Source: Annona cherimola (Eukaryota; Streptophyta; Magnoliopsida; Magnoliales; Annonaceae). From it: a stretch of DNA of 64,000 nucleotides. Shown here piece after piece: positions 20,901 through 31,900 of the stretch. Location of the stretch: the NCBI GenBank assembly GCA_030490835.1, contig CM059975.1:34194133-34258132 (forward strand), in the 5' to 3' direction. The number at the start of each line of letters is the position of its first letter. Positions within the stretch are counted from its first letter, which is position 1. The notes under the pieces are model-generated. The model worked only from the letters and a program-made list of their open reading frames with translations. It was not told where the DNA came from and searched no databases. The position numbers and the translations under genes are program-made.

Positions 20901-20992
20901 AAGACCAAATTGCTGATATCTTTACCAAACCACTAGCCAAGGAATCATTTTGTAAAATTAGGAATGATATGAGGATGATAGAGCTAAATTAA
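17913..20992 (+). pseudogene. pol: Copia Pol (protease, integrase, RT, RNase H), broken
   Basis: In order: a protease-like site WFMDNGCSRHMT, where the usual D-S/T-G is D-N-G (near 17959-17995); the GAG-preintegrase zinc site WHKRLGHIN with CKACQLSK (18334-18466); integrase core residues in LLHMDLYGPSD, RSDHGGEFEN and NGVVERKNRT (about 18520-18850); RT with [12 protein letters not shown] and YVDDIIFGA (19580-20200); and RNase H with STAEAEYIA and TKHIDVRHHFIREH (20560-20900). In-frame stops lie at 18696-18698, 19556-19558, 19922-19924, 20144-20146 and 20186-20188. A frameshift lies near 18915-18945. The lesions rule out a working polyprotein from this copy, although its LTRs are young. It probably moved using proteins from another copy, or the lesions are very recent. 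Confidence 0.92.
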
Positions 20993-21512
20993 GAAAAATT
21001 AAACAAGAAACTAAAATCTGAAAAGGTCAAGTCGATGGGTCAAGTCGACTCCATGGGAGCCAAGTCGACTCCGCCAAGTCGACTTGGGAAAGTGAAGTCG
21101 ACTCCGCTTCTATAGCGAAGTCGACTCCATAGGGTCGAAGTCGACTTCGCCTAGGGCAAGTCGACTCCGCGAGCGCGCAACCGTCCGACTTCCTCGTCTC
21201 TTCCCCTTTTCTTCTCTTTTTCTCTTTTCTTCTCCATTTTCCCGCCAGCAACCTTCCCTTCTTCTGGCGATTCTTCTCCCATTTCCGGCAGCTCTTCTCC
21301 TCTCTCTCTCAGCTTTCTCTCTCTCCCAACTCTCTCAGCTCTCTCTATCTCTGTTCTCTCTCTAAACTCTCTCAACTTTCTCTCTCAGCTCTCTTTCTCT
21401 CTTTCTCACAGCTCTCTCAGTTCTCTCTCTCCCAACTCTCTCAGCTCTCTCTACCAGCTCTCTCTCTCATTTTCCATTCCTTTCTCCCTCAGTTTCCAAC
21501 TCCCAAATCAAA
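20993..21512 (+). other. Copia spacer between pol and ORF3: GTCGAC repeats and CT-rich tract
   Basis: Positions 21024-21170 hold about eight copies of AAGTCGACTCC or close variants, echoing the core of the LTR units but without the full 34-bp plan. Positions 21190-21490 are strongly CT-rich (CTCTCTC with CAGCTCTCTC repeats) and end just before the ORF3 ATG, resembling a 5' leader. A subgenomic promoter or leader for ORF3 is possible but not shown. Confidence 0.7.
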
Positions 21513-23111
21513 ATGGCACCAAAAGCTAGACTCCCAAAGCTAGCAGTCAAAAAGCCAGCCCAAAGACCAGTGCCCAGACCTTCCCAATCCAACACAGAAG
21601 AGGAAGTTCCTAGAAAACAAAGGACACCCGCTAAGAGAGCAAGGGAGGAACCATCGACATCAACGGGTAGACGGGTTCGATTTCAAACCACTACTCAATC
21701 GTCTGATCGAGCTCCGAGGTCGGAAAGTCAACCTCAAAGCTCAACCTCCTCAAGAATCCCGATCAAAAAGGGGCAAGTCTTGAAAATGCCCACGACCTAC
21801 TTCAAGTCTGAGCAGCAACACAGTCGCTTCTACAAATATTTTTATGAGAGAAAGGTATTCATTCCCAAAATCATCAATTTCAAATTTCTCAGCGACTACG
21901 AGTTTGATATAGAAGAGTTGCTTGACTTCCAAGGTTAGACACAACTGTTAAAGTCTGACGAAAGGATCTATCCCGATCTCACTAGACTCTTCTACTATTT
22001 ATGGGATGATACCAAGTTCTCAGCCTATGTCAAAGGAAGCGAGATGTATCTGGGTTCTCTAAATTACCCAAATCAAAATGAAGCCTTAAGGAGAATCGGG
22101 AGCATTCTTCAAGTACCCTATGAAGAAGAACGACTTCCTAAAGACCTGACAATGGACAAAATCTACAACGAGCTGACAAAGAGCAACAAGTACCATGCAG
22201 GCACAAAGTTTTTGCATTACATGGATCTTTCTCCTAGGCTCAGAGTCCTCCGTCTGCTAATCGCCCACTGTATTTATCCAAAAGGGGGCGGGAGAAATCA
22301 ATTGAATCCACAAGAAGCCATGATCCTGTGGAAGTTAATCAATAAAGTCAAGATCAGCCTTCCCAGGCTATTTCTAGAAGCCTTTGCGTGCCGAAAAGAC
22401 AATCCGAGAGGCGTACTACCTTACGGATCCTGGATCACTAGAATTCTAGAACGGTTCGAGGTAGACATCGACGAGGAACCATTTGAAGTTCCCAAAACGA
22501 CGAATGCAATCAACAAGGCACTGCTCCAACGAATGAAGATCAATCTGGAGAAATTCAGAGAAGATAGAATCAGGGAAAAGCTAAGCGAGCCAGCTCGCGA
22601 ACAAGAGGACAACGCACAAGCTGAGGGGGAGCAACCTCCTGAGGCACCGCCTGCACAGCCCGCATCTCCCGTGTCGCACGGATCCCATTCTCCTCAAGGA
22701 TCTGCTGCACCCAAACGAGCGCCTCCTACTTCATCTCAAGAGGCTACACTACAAAGCATTAAAGACGAGATATCAGCTCTTCGAGATGAAATGGGTCATC
22801 AAGAGGATAGGATGACTAGTCTTGTGACCGAGGTTTTGACGGCAATCAATGATATGCATTCCCGACAAGATCGAATCGATCGGGAAATGCGTACCATTCG
22901 GTATCACCTCGCCTCAGGCCGTCACAAAAAGCGACCCATGCCTGAACTCGATCCCTTCAAATCGGGTTCAGTTCATCGCGAGCCGTCTCCTGCACCCGTT
23001 TCCTCCTTCTATTCATCAGCCCATAACCGTCCCATCAAACCTCTCTCATACCCCATCTCTCAATTTCAATTCACAAAGTCTTTGCGAATTGACAAATTTT
23101 TGATAGATTGA
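21513..23111 (+). pseudogene. Copia third ORF (ORF3) with plant-transposon-type domain, one stop
   Basis: The ATG at 21513 opens a 533-codon frame, broken by one TAG at 21936-21938 (codon 142) where the reading frame otherwise continues. Residues 1-90 are basic and Pro/Ser-rich. From about residue 100 to 335 the pattern (FLSDYEFDIEELLDFQG, IYPDLTRLFYYLW, VKGSEMYLGS, HYMDLSPRLRVLRLLIAHC) recalls the Pfam family 'putative plant transposon protein' (Transposase_32), from memory. Residues about 415-475 are heptad-like (IKDEISALRDEMGHQEDRM) and probably form a coiled coil. No signal peptide or membrane segment is seen, which argues against calling it envelope-like even though it occupies the env position of Sireviruses. 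Its function is unknown; the C-terminus is followed at once by a polypurine run. Confidence 0.75.
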
Positions 23112-23113
23112 CA

Positions 23114-23126
23114 AAAAGGGGGAGAT
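23114..23126 (+). promoter_or_regulatory. Second polypurine tract after ORF3
   Basis: The run AAAAAGGGGGAGATAGA begins a few bases after the ORF3 stop, about 290 bp before the 3' LTR. It closely resembles the terminal PPT. Extra internal PPTs are known for Sireviruses (from memory) and could prime a second plus strand. Confidence 0.55.
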
Positions 23127-23399
23127 AGAATAGGAATTGAGTAGAATTTTTGAGTTTTGGGTCAGGTAGTTTGTATTTAGGAGTTCCATTTTCATTTTTG
23201 CTTTACATTGTAAACTGAAAACATGAATGATATATGAAACTTGTTTATGCTCAAATATGTGTTTATGATTGATATGTGAAAAGATATGTTCTGAATGTTT
23301 GAAAGACATATTTTGTTGAAAGCTATGACAGTTATGTTCTGTTTTTGAAATGCAATTATCTTAAAAGGAACAAGCTCAATTTAGTTTTGTCAATCATCG

Positions 23400-23412
23400 A
23401 AAAGGGGGAGAT
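23400..23412 (+). promoter_or_regulatory. Polypurine tract of Copia element
   Basis: AAAAGGGGGAGAT abuts the TG of the 3' LTR at 23413. This is the expected plus-strand priming site. Confidence 0.92.
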
Positions 23413-25211
23413 TGTTAGAAACAATGTTTAAAACAAAACAAAATTGACCAAAGCTTAAGTTTTGATGATTAACAAAGGCTAATTTGAGTATATTAAAGAG
23501 TACTAATGAGTTTGCTCAATGATTTAAGGAACTGAAATAGCCAAGTCGATCCCCAAGTCGACTTGGACTTCGACTTAGGGTGAAGTCAATCCCAAAGTCG
23601 ACTCCACTATCGACTTGACTTTGAACCTCAAAGGAAAAATCAGAAATGGAAGAGTAGCAGGTGAAGTCGCAGGCTAAGTCGACTCCACTTGCGACTTGGG
23701 TAGCCAAGTCGCACACGAAGTCGACCTCACTATCGACTTCAGTCGAGAAAAACTGTCCAGACCTGATTTTGGGGCACAAAGCTGCCCAAGTCGCAGGCCA
23801 AGTCGACTCCAGGTGCGACTTGGGTGAAGTCGCAGACAAGGTCGACTCCATCCTCGACTTGAGAAGTTCAGACTTCAAAATGCAGTTCCAAGCCCATTCC
23901 AAGAACCTACTTGAACTTTATCAAGATCCAAATCAAGGAGCAAAGACTATTCTCAAAGATAACTTGAGTTTCACTCAAGTTCAAAGTAAGAATACATGTT
24001 CAAGATCAAATCAAGTCTATCAAGTCCTAAAGATCAAATGACTCCAAAGCAAAGCAAGGTACATGAATCTGTCCTACAAGAATCAAACTCTCCAAAGATT
24101 CATGAGGTTTAAGCCTATCCAAGATAAACCAAAAACAAGGACTTCAAGATTAACAAGATCTACAAGTATGAGGAATCATCCAGAATGAAAATGATTCAAA
24201 GGAAGAAAGCCAAGCATGATAGAAGCAGATCAAATGAAGATCAAAGCATTTTCAGCAAAAACCGAGCCAAGTCGCAAGTCAAGTCGACTCCAGGATCGAC
24301 TTGAGTCGAAGTCTGAAGCCAAGTCGACGAAGACTCAGACCTGGGAATCTGAAGAACTGGAGTCGCAGACGAAGTCGACTCAAGATGCGACTTGGGAAGC
24401 CAAGTCGCATGCCAAGTCGACTCCACCTTCGACTTGGAAAATAACGTTCGAATTTTTGAACGTTGGAGATCATTTATTGCGCGCCAACCACCTCTACAAC
24501 GTTCAAATCTTCCTCACTCTATAAAAGGACACTCAAATGAACGTGAAAGAATATACAAGACACTCATATACACTACTATACACACTACAAAGTCCAAAGA
24601 GAGAAAAGAAGTGCAAGAAGGAGTTTCTATTTCATTTTCTCCATATTTGAGTGGTCCATATACATTCAAAGGAAGAAAGAGCCTCAAGTTGCAAGTTGCT
24701 TCATCGATACTCATCCAAGCTGCTTCTACAATCTCTTCCTCGAGCTAAACTTGCCTACACATCTCTGTAAAGTGTAGTTTTTCTTATTTCAAGTCTTGTT
24801 GTATTAAACTTGATCTTAGCTATTAGCTTGGGTAGCTAAGATCAAGTATATGCAAAGTAGTGTGTGATTGGAGTGGAACTCATCACCTACTTGTGCTGTG
24901 TGTTGTGTATGCCCCCTAGAGCTGAAATCTATAAGAGAGAGGAGACTCTAAGTGTATTCGAGGAATACATAGTGGAACTCAAGTCACAACGGAGTGTGAG
25001 CTTGGAAGAGTGGAGTAGGGAAGGTTTGCCCGAACCACTATAAATCTTGTCTTCTGCTTCCTTTTACTGCTTTATCTTAATTGCTCTCAATTTGCTTTCA
25101 AAAGGGGATTAATCTTTCAAGGGGTTAAGATTTTTAATTTACCAAAGAATTTTTTAAAGAACCCAATTCACCCCTCCCCTCTTGGGTTTAGCCATCAACT
25201 CGGGACCAACA
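23413..25211 (+). repeat. Copia 3' LTR
   Basis: 1799 bp, collinear with 14256-16054. The substitutions I saw are one in the first hairpin unit and about eight clustered in the last 300 bp (for example GCTGGAATC versus GCTGAAATC, TTTATAGAAC versus TTTAAAGAAC). It holds the same nine 34-bp units (23543-24435) and the TATA box at 24519-24528. Confidence 0.95.
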
Positions 25212-25216
25212 CCGTT

Positions 25217-25425
25217 TACTTCATCCGTTGAAAGGCACGCTGCGCGGGCGCCGTTGGATTGGGCAGGATCAGTAGTAGCCGTCGGATGGATGTATTGCAG
25301 AGGCATCTCGCGGGTAGCGTAAAATTTCAAAACAACCTACTCGAACAAGCATTTTCCACGTGCCTGCCTTTCTCCCGCTGCCCACGCACTCCAGTCCTTC
25401 TCCGGTGCCCCATGCACTCCAATCC
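25217..25425 (+). repeat. MULE left TIR, segment 2
   Basis: It resumes the TIR after the Copia target duplication: TACTTCATCCGTTGAAAGGC, then GTAGCCGTCGGATGGATG, then GCATTTTCCACGTGCCTGCC. The same order in reverse complement lies in the right TIR. Compared with the right TIR it has an extra block of about 27 bp near 25398-25424, a local duplication of the GCACTCCAATCC region. Confidence 0.9.
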
Positions 25426-27163
25426 TAGGGGTGCAACTTGGGCCGGGTTCAGCCCGAACCTGGCCCGCCGAACCCGATCAGAAGCAGGGTTAAAACTCAG
25501 CTTTTTACAGCCCGAACCTGGACCGAATTCTAACAGATCTCGGTTTCGGGTTCAGGCAAGCCCGAACCCAAAATTCTATTTACATAATATATATTTATTA
25601 TTATTATAATAATATATCAATATCCCATATCTATTCATTTCAGAGTAGGTGTCAGAGGATAGCTTTATTCTGCGTCAGAGTATAGCTGTGTTCTGCTTTT
25701 CAATTTTGACTTCTGCTTTCAATTTCGACTTTCACCGTTTGAGTTTGCCCGCCCTTTCCAAGTTTCCAGCTTTGCCCCTTCTTCTAGCTTTCTTCCCGCT
25801 CAGAGACTCGGTCCCTCGGAAGCGTGAAATCCCGTCTACGGAACCTGTGATCCCGTCGTGTGTGCAATCCCGATTCCCGTCCAAAGAGGTGAAGACCGAT
25901 CCCTCCAGTAGTTCAGCCTTTCTTCTCCGGCACGCCTCTACCGACTGCTCCCTCCCATTGTGCTTCCCTGCATCCCGTCGTCCGGCCTGTCCCTGACGTC
26001 AGCAGCTCCAGCAGCACCATGCCACCACCGCAGCACTTGATCCTGCCGAAAATTGATCTCCCGCAGCCCGCTGCGACGTCCTCTAGCAACACCACCTCGG
26101 CACGTGACAAAGCAGCCCCGGGCGAGCTAGCCTTGAAAGCCCGAAATCCGACACCTTAGTCCTTTGCGTTGAGCGGCTTGAGCTACCTTAGTCCACCACC
26201 GGTAATAGTTCTGTCTTTGATATGTTTTTAGAAAAAATTCTTACTTATTATTTAATATATAAATTAATAATACTATGATTAATTATTGAAAGCTAGTTCA
26301 ATGAAAACCCTATTTGAAAATGAGAGCAGAAAAAAAGGAGAAAAATGTATCTAATGTGATTATATATAGGTAGAATGAATTTTTAGAAATAAACAAATGA
26401 AACAGTATTAATTATCTGAGAATTAAATGTTAAAAATAAAATAAAAAACAAAATGGACTGATATTCAGAAATATTTATTTTTACTCAGCATGCAGAATCA
26501 TTCAAATTTCAAACAGTGTAAATGGTTATTTCATTTGAACAAGTATTTCTATAGCTTGAATGCTTGCATTCAAATATTTTTGCTATTCCAAAAAATTATT
26601 TTATTTGTTTGTATTTATGTTAGTTGTTGATAACTTGATACGCATTGATTAATATTTTGATTTTTGAATTAGTTTGTTATTGCTCTAAAACGGACAATTT
26701 CTAATTATTTTTATATATTATAAAAAAGTGATATTTATGTGATCAAATCAATATGGATAGTTCAAGTAACATACCAAACAAGATTAGCGATCCGGAAATC
26801 AACAGTGAGCAAATAAAAAATTATTTTTTATTAATAATAAATTATTTTTTAAACTTTTTTATACAATAGGTTTGTGATAAAAATTATATATAGGATGAGT
26901 AACAAAGACATATTAATAGAAAAATGTCAACCCGAAACTCAACCCGAGCCCGAATTTCAAAAATAAGGTTAGGGTTTTGAGGTTTACAAATAGGGTTAGG
27001 GTTAGGGTTAGGGTTGAAGTTTTACAAATAGGGTTAGGGTTAGGGTTAGGGTTGAAGTTTTACAAATAGGGTTAGGGTTAGGGTTAGGGTTGAAATTTTA
27101 CAAATAGGGTTAGGATTAGGGTTGAGGTGAACCCGAGTTTCATGAGCCCGAGTTGCACCCCTA
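25426..27163 (+). mobile_element. hAT-like element with 8-bp TSD, inserted in the MULE TIR
   Basis: The left end is TAGGGGTGCAACTTGGGCC. The right end in reverse complement is TAGGGGTGCAACTCGGG. TCCAATCC flanks it at 25418-25425 and 27164-27171. The MULE TIR reads straight across once this element is removed. Inside are a GC-rich coding-like part (about 25650-26200), an AT-rich part with a possible ORF start near 26754 (MDSSSNIPNK), and TTAGGG-rich tandem repeats near the right end. No complete hAT transposase is present, so it is an internally deleted, non-autonomous copy. Its ends are related to those of 1266-2174. Confidence 0.85.
26965..27125. repeat. TTAGGG-rich 38-bp minisatellite inside the hAT element
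   Basis: Three full units and partial ones of period 38 bp each contain four TAGGGT hexamers followed by TGAAGTTT and TACAAA. The hexamer is TTAGGG and not the usual plant telomere heptamer TTTAGGG. It lies about 40 bp from the hAT right end. Confidence 0.88.
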
Positions 27164-27171
27164 TCCAATCC

Positions 27172-27343
27172 TTCCATGGCGTCGAGGCTCTCTGCGCTGG
27201 TCGCCTCCCTCCTCTCCGGTCTCCCTACGCCGGTCGCCCCCCTCCTCTGCGGTCTCCCTGCGTTGGAAATTGCTGCATCGCTCTCTCTGCAGGCATCGTC
27301 TCCCTCCTCTCCAGTCTCTCTGCGCCGATGATTCAGGTGAGGC
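27172..27343 (+). repeat. MULE left TIR, segment 3 (inner)
   Basis: Contains CCTCCTCTCCGGTCTCCCT and CCCTCCTCTGCGGTCTCCCT in near-tandem array, then TTGCTGC and GATTCAGGTGAGGC. It is inverted-repeat partner to 41588-41810. Both TIRs end their similarity at GATTCAGGTGAGGC, which looks like an exon-intron donor, so the TIR may carry the 5' untranslated exon of the transposase. Confidence 0.88.
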
Positions 27344-28431
27344 CCTTCTCTCTTGATTTCTCCCTCCAAAATGCGAATCTGGTTTTTTCGATTTGGATTC
27401 TTCTGAAACCCCTTGAAAATGGAAATGTCGTCGTTGCCATGCCGCAAAAATGGGTTTTCCGCCACCAATGGTTTCCTCTACCCGAGACTGAGATCAATCG
27501 CTAAAGTCTATGGGACTTAGCCCGGGACCAACAACTTTTGCATTGCATCAATCATGGCAGATGGGACCTTAAACAGCAAATACTACCAAAGACATTCATG
27601 GACAGATACGCATTAAGCTCCATTGCAATCCTAAGCCTGCCCAGATTTTATCCTCTGCCCATGCGTACCTCCTTTGCTCACGATATTTTGAACTACATAT
27701 GCTAGCTCTAGCATATGAGGTGGACAACTGAACCTTGCAGAAGGTATATATTCCACTGGAGAAGATCTAACACATCTAGGTGCCTTTATACAAGTTTAAT
27801 AATTCGGATAATCAGCCAAGGAAACTTATTCAATGAATAGCCAGGATTTTGATTAATAACAATTTCATTCTATTTCAAATCTGTTGAAGTCCCACATTTT
27901 TTTTTACCAAAAACTAATTCTCAATACGAGCATCTCATGTAGTAATTATTCATCTCCTCTTGCCGGTAAACCAATCCCAGCTTCCATGATTGATGCAAAA
28001 GATTTTGGTTGCACTTTGCCTTTAAAAAAACCATTGGTGGCGGAAAATCACTACCCTTAATTTTTGGTAAAAAAAATGTGGGACTTCAACAGATTTGAAA
28101 TAGAATGAAATTGATATTAATCAAAATCCTGTCTTTTCTTCTTCTTCTTCCTTAGACGTAACACAAAGAGCATCTGAATCACACTTCAACAGATTTGAAT
28201 AATTAGTACATGAGATGCTCGTATTGAGAATTATTTTTTGGTAAAAAAAAATTCTAGTTTCCGTTTTGTGCACGACTACTCTGATTTATTGACCAAAACC
28301 AAAATATTTTTAGTTCGGAGGAACAGATTTGAATGCTTTCTTTATCATGTATTTTAGTTTGAGTATATCATTTAAAACTTCTCTTTCATTTGAAATTGTT
28401 ATTGTTACCAGAGTAGTTGTCCTTACTACTT
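27344..28431 (+). other. MULE 5' internal region with nested inverted repeats
   Basis: No ORF of note. Positions 27847-27912 recur almost perfectly in reverse complement at 28064-28132. The adjacent 27905-27950 recurs inverted at about 28196-28248. AAACCATTGGTGGCGGAAAA at 28029 is the reverse complement of part of 27455-27478. The region behaves as a leader or intron ahead of the transposase ATG at 28432. Confidence 0.65.
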
Positions 28432-28974
28432 ATGGAAGAATATATGAGAACAGATGAAAATAACCAAGGTTTGATACAAAATGATTTTCGCACAATGGTA
28501 CCTGATCCAATGAATGCGGAAGTAGAAGCTTTTCTTGGTGTCACATCCTCAGTTCATGTACCCGACGATGAGGTAGCCTTTGAAGGTGGTTCAGTGAATG
28601 TGTCGGATGGGGAGGGAGCATCTACTGAAGAAGTCAACGTAGATGGTATTTAGAATACAGACGGGTTGTTTATGGTTGATGTTGCAAGGGAACTAAAACC
28701 AAAAGTTAGCATAGAGTTTGTGTCCCTAGAAGAAAGTTTTAATTTTTATAACACTTATGCTTGGCATTGTGGGTTTAGTGTTAGAAAGAACAGCACTCGT
28801 AAGTTAAAGTCCGGGGCAACTGGTAGCCGTGTTTTAAGATGTTCTAAGGATGGTTGGTCTGAAAAAAAAGACAAGAAATCAAGATCCAAGCAAACAAAAG
28901 ATTGCATTTATCAGTCGTTGCTCATGCCCTGCTAAGTTGTATGTGAATTTAAATGTGGAAAAAAATGTATATTA
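28432..28974 (+). pseudogene. MULE transposase, N-terminal part (FAR1 DNA-binding domain), broken
   Basis: The first ATG is at 28432 (MEEYMRTDENNQ). The acidic leader is cut by TAG at 28651-28653. The same frame resumes with a FAR1-type zinc-binding domain (EFVSLEESFNFYNTYAWHCG, then RVLRCSKDGW). A +1 frameshift near 28880-28920 moves the reading to the frame containing CSCPAKLYVNLN. The frame then runs into the 5.7-kb insertion at 28975. Across that insertion it continues in phase at 34715, shown by the TATTA duplication and by the FAR1-typical histidine ending (ESHNHAL). FAR1/FRS proteins are domesticated relatives of this family. TIRs in the right place favour a transposon gene here over a host FRS gene. 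Confidence 0.82.
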
Positions 28975-31900
28975 TGTGGCGCCCCGAACCGAGACGTCAC
29001 TTCCTTATCTCAAGATCTATCGATTGGTAAATATGAATTAGGATTGTTGCCCTGATCACGCGGCGGGTTCTTAATTGGAATATGTCCAAATTTTTTTTCA
29101 ATTATTCATCTGTCATCATTCATAATCTTGACATGACAATCATCATACATTGTGATATTTCACTTGTAATAAAATTCATCATTTCATTCAAAGCAACTTT
29201 ACATGCCTGTCATTATACACTGAATCATTGTATAAATCATACTTTCATACATTCAGTCATTAATTCACATGGAACTTAGAACTCTAGCCAAGTTCGGATA
29301 TACATAAACACATAACATCTTTACCTGCCTTTCTGCAGTGAAAGATTCCTTGTCCTAAGTATCATATTTTATATCATACATCCATACATTCAACCATTAA
29401 ATCATATACAGAACTTAATATTCTCATTAAGTTCACATACACATTAGCTTACCTTAGCATATTTATGTTTTTCCATTCCTCATAGCCTTCAAGGCTATCA
29501 TCATGTATCTTCCTCCACGTCTGAGGTTTGCAACCTTCTGAGTTTCCTCGCTACCTGTCTAAGGGTTGGGAAAACAAAACGTGAGTGACAACTCAGTAAG
29601 CAAGCATTTTATCTTTAGGGCAAGACTTCTTGAAAACCTTTTTCATAAACATCGGGAATACCTTGTTCCATGAGGACATGTATATGTCCAAAAAAAATCA
29701 TCATGAAATTCCGTGTTCCTGAGGACAATTCTATGTCCTTGAACGTTTTCATAAAGCATTCATTCTTAACATCATTTACAAGCCACGCCTGGGCTTGTTT
29801 AGGCATAACATATACATTTTACCTTTGATGATGAGTTCCCTTAAATCTTACATGAATATTTTTAATGTTCATAGCCATTACATGAAATCAATCGGTTGCT
29901 AGTGGACATTTTACATCCAAAACAACATAAATACTTAGGCACAGGAGACATCTCATGTCTCAAAACATTATTAACATAAACCATCATAAAATTCTTTAGC
30001 CAAGAGACATTTTATGTCTCCTAACATCATTCACATAAGCGATCATAAAATCCTTTAGCCAAGAGACATTTCATGTCTCAAAACATCTTTTACATAACCT
30101 TATTGGCAATGGACAATCATATGTACTTAAACATCAATCACATAAGCCTTTCTTGGCAAAGGACATTTTTATGTCCAAAAACATTCTTTATTTAGGCTCT
30201 CTTACAAATGAACATAAATCCTTTTCATAATTCCCCGTCTTGGGGCTTGTTTATAGCAAACAAGGAAAACAAAATACGTAAACCATTTTTATAAATGCAT
30301 TTGCATAAACACATTTCCTTTAATTCTTGTTATTTACACTTTTGTGTAAAACACCCTTTCTTTTAGAGTAACCATTTCATAAAAATCCCTTTAGGATACT
30401 TTCATAAAATCATATTTTCATGACCCAATCTTTGGGCTTTTCAGAAATAAAACATAAGCAAATGCATTTCTCTCCATCCAGTAGTGACACTTAGCAAGTG
30501 ATCATGCTACCTTTTGGAAGAGAATCCTTAACAACACGCTAGCCCAGCGGCTGTTTATTCATCCTTCTCCCATCTCAGGGAGGGCGCCGCTAGCACTCCT
30601 GCCATCCCTTAGCGACTTGGCCTTATGTAGAGTGGGCCCCGGTCATCCCAACCGTGCTCTACAACCAGCCTATTTCTTGTACCGGTGCACCATACGTTAT
30701 CCTGAAGAACCGCAGTCCGTTTTGGTTTGAAGAACCACAGGCCGCAACCCATGTTCTTTTAAACCGGGATCACAGACCGCAGCCTGCATCCATATGCACA
30801 AAAATCTTAGACCGAAGTTTATATTTAACAATTATTTTCAAAAACACATCACAGACCGCAGTCCGTGTCAACTTGTAAGCGAGCGCACCCACTTTAACAA
30901 GTTGTTATTTGAAATCTAGTTTTAGGATGACCTTCCTTAAATTCTTTCAAAAACGTTTTGAGTAAAGTATTTTGATAAATATTTAAAACCTTTGAGAAAC
31001 CATACATCTTAAAATCCTTTTAATCAAAAGAATTTCAAATCCTTTAAATTTCCACAAATAAAATATGTTTTTCTCTAATATTTTCTTGGTTTCTATTTCA
31101 GGACCTTTTGTTTACAAAAGTTATGCAATTATGCTATCCCATTGTCCATAACCTAAAAATTTAATAATTATCCACATATCAATCATTTTTGCATAGGGGA
31201 AAATTGCATAGTCTTTTGCATGCCATCAAGCAACCTGAAATTAAACCATTTTATGAAATCAATCATAGGAGGTTGGTCATCCATAAATCCCTTTCAACAC
31301 ATCCGTAGAAATATCTTTTCAACATTTTCAACATAGATTTCCTTATCTAAAGGAAACCAAAACTTTTCAAACATCATTTCAAAACATAAGGACTATGTCC
31401 AAACCATCATTTACTATTTAGTTATCTTGACCTAATAAAACAAATCTTTTTCATCATTGTTTATCGCGAGTTATTGTAAAAATAACTCAAAACTCATTTA
31501 CAATCAATATTTTGTGAAAAAGGATAACATTCCCTTTTTCTTATAAAACACTGTTGAACAATATCATATAGAACTTGCTTGCTTAAAAGCAAATCCTTAA
31601 AACCATCGATATCAAACATGAAATCCTTAAAACAACATTAACATGGAGAACTTGCTTACTCATAAGCAAAATTTCTCAATTCCATTAACATGAAGCATTC
31701 CCATCCTTGGCAACACTTAGGATAAATTATTTATCTTAAAAAGTGTCGCTTGCCTCCCATGAAGCAACCTCAAGACTTTTCATTAAAGTCATCATTTTTC
31801 AAAACTTATGGCTTTGCATTAAAGCCGTCATATTCAAAACTTGTGCTTGCCCATTTCAATAAAACATAAGCATAAGCATAGACATTTCAATCATATCAAT

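Larger units (their letters stand above)
14256..25211 (+). mobile_element. Complete Copia LTR retrotransposon, Sirevirus-like
   Basis: A full element of 10,956 bp with two 1799-bp LTRs that start TGTTAG and end CCAACA. The 5-bp target duplication CCGTT lies at 14251-14255 and 25212-25216. An initiator-Met tRNA primer site (TGGTATCAGAGC) follows the 5' LTR and AAAAGGGGGAG precedes the 3' LTR. The order gag, protease, integrase, RT, RNase H is that of Ty1/copia. A third large ORF after pol and a gag with two CCHC knuckles fit the Sirevirus/Maximus group. I saw about nine substitutions between the LTRs and no net length difference, so insertion is recent. Even so, pol carries several stops and a frameshift. 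Confidence 0.95.

Noticed and set aside
21513..23111. Retroviral-type envelope gene
   Set aside because: Position fits Sirevirus env-like ORFs, but I see no signal peptide, membrane segment or cleavage site.
26965..27125. Chromosome end or true interstitial telomere
   Set aside because: Only short hexamer runs in a 38-bp unit, inside a transposon with its own target duplication.
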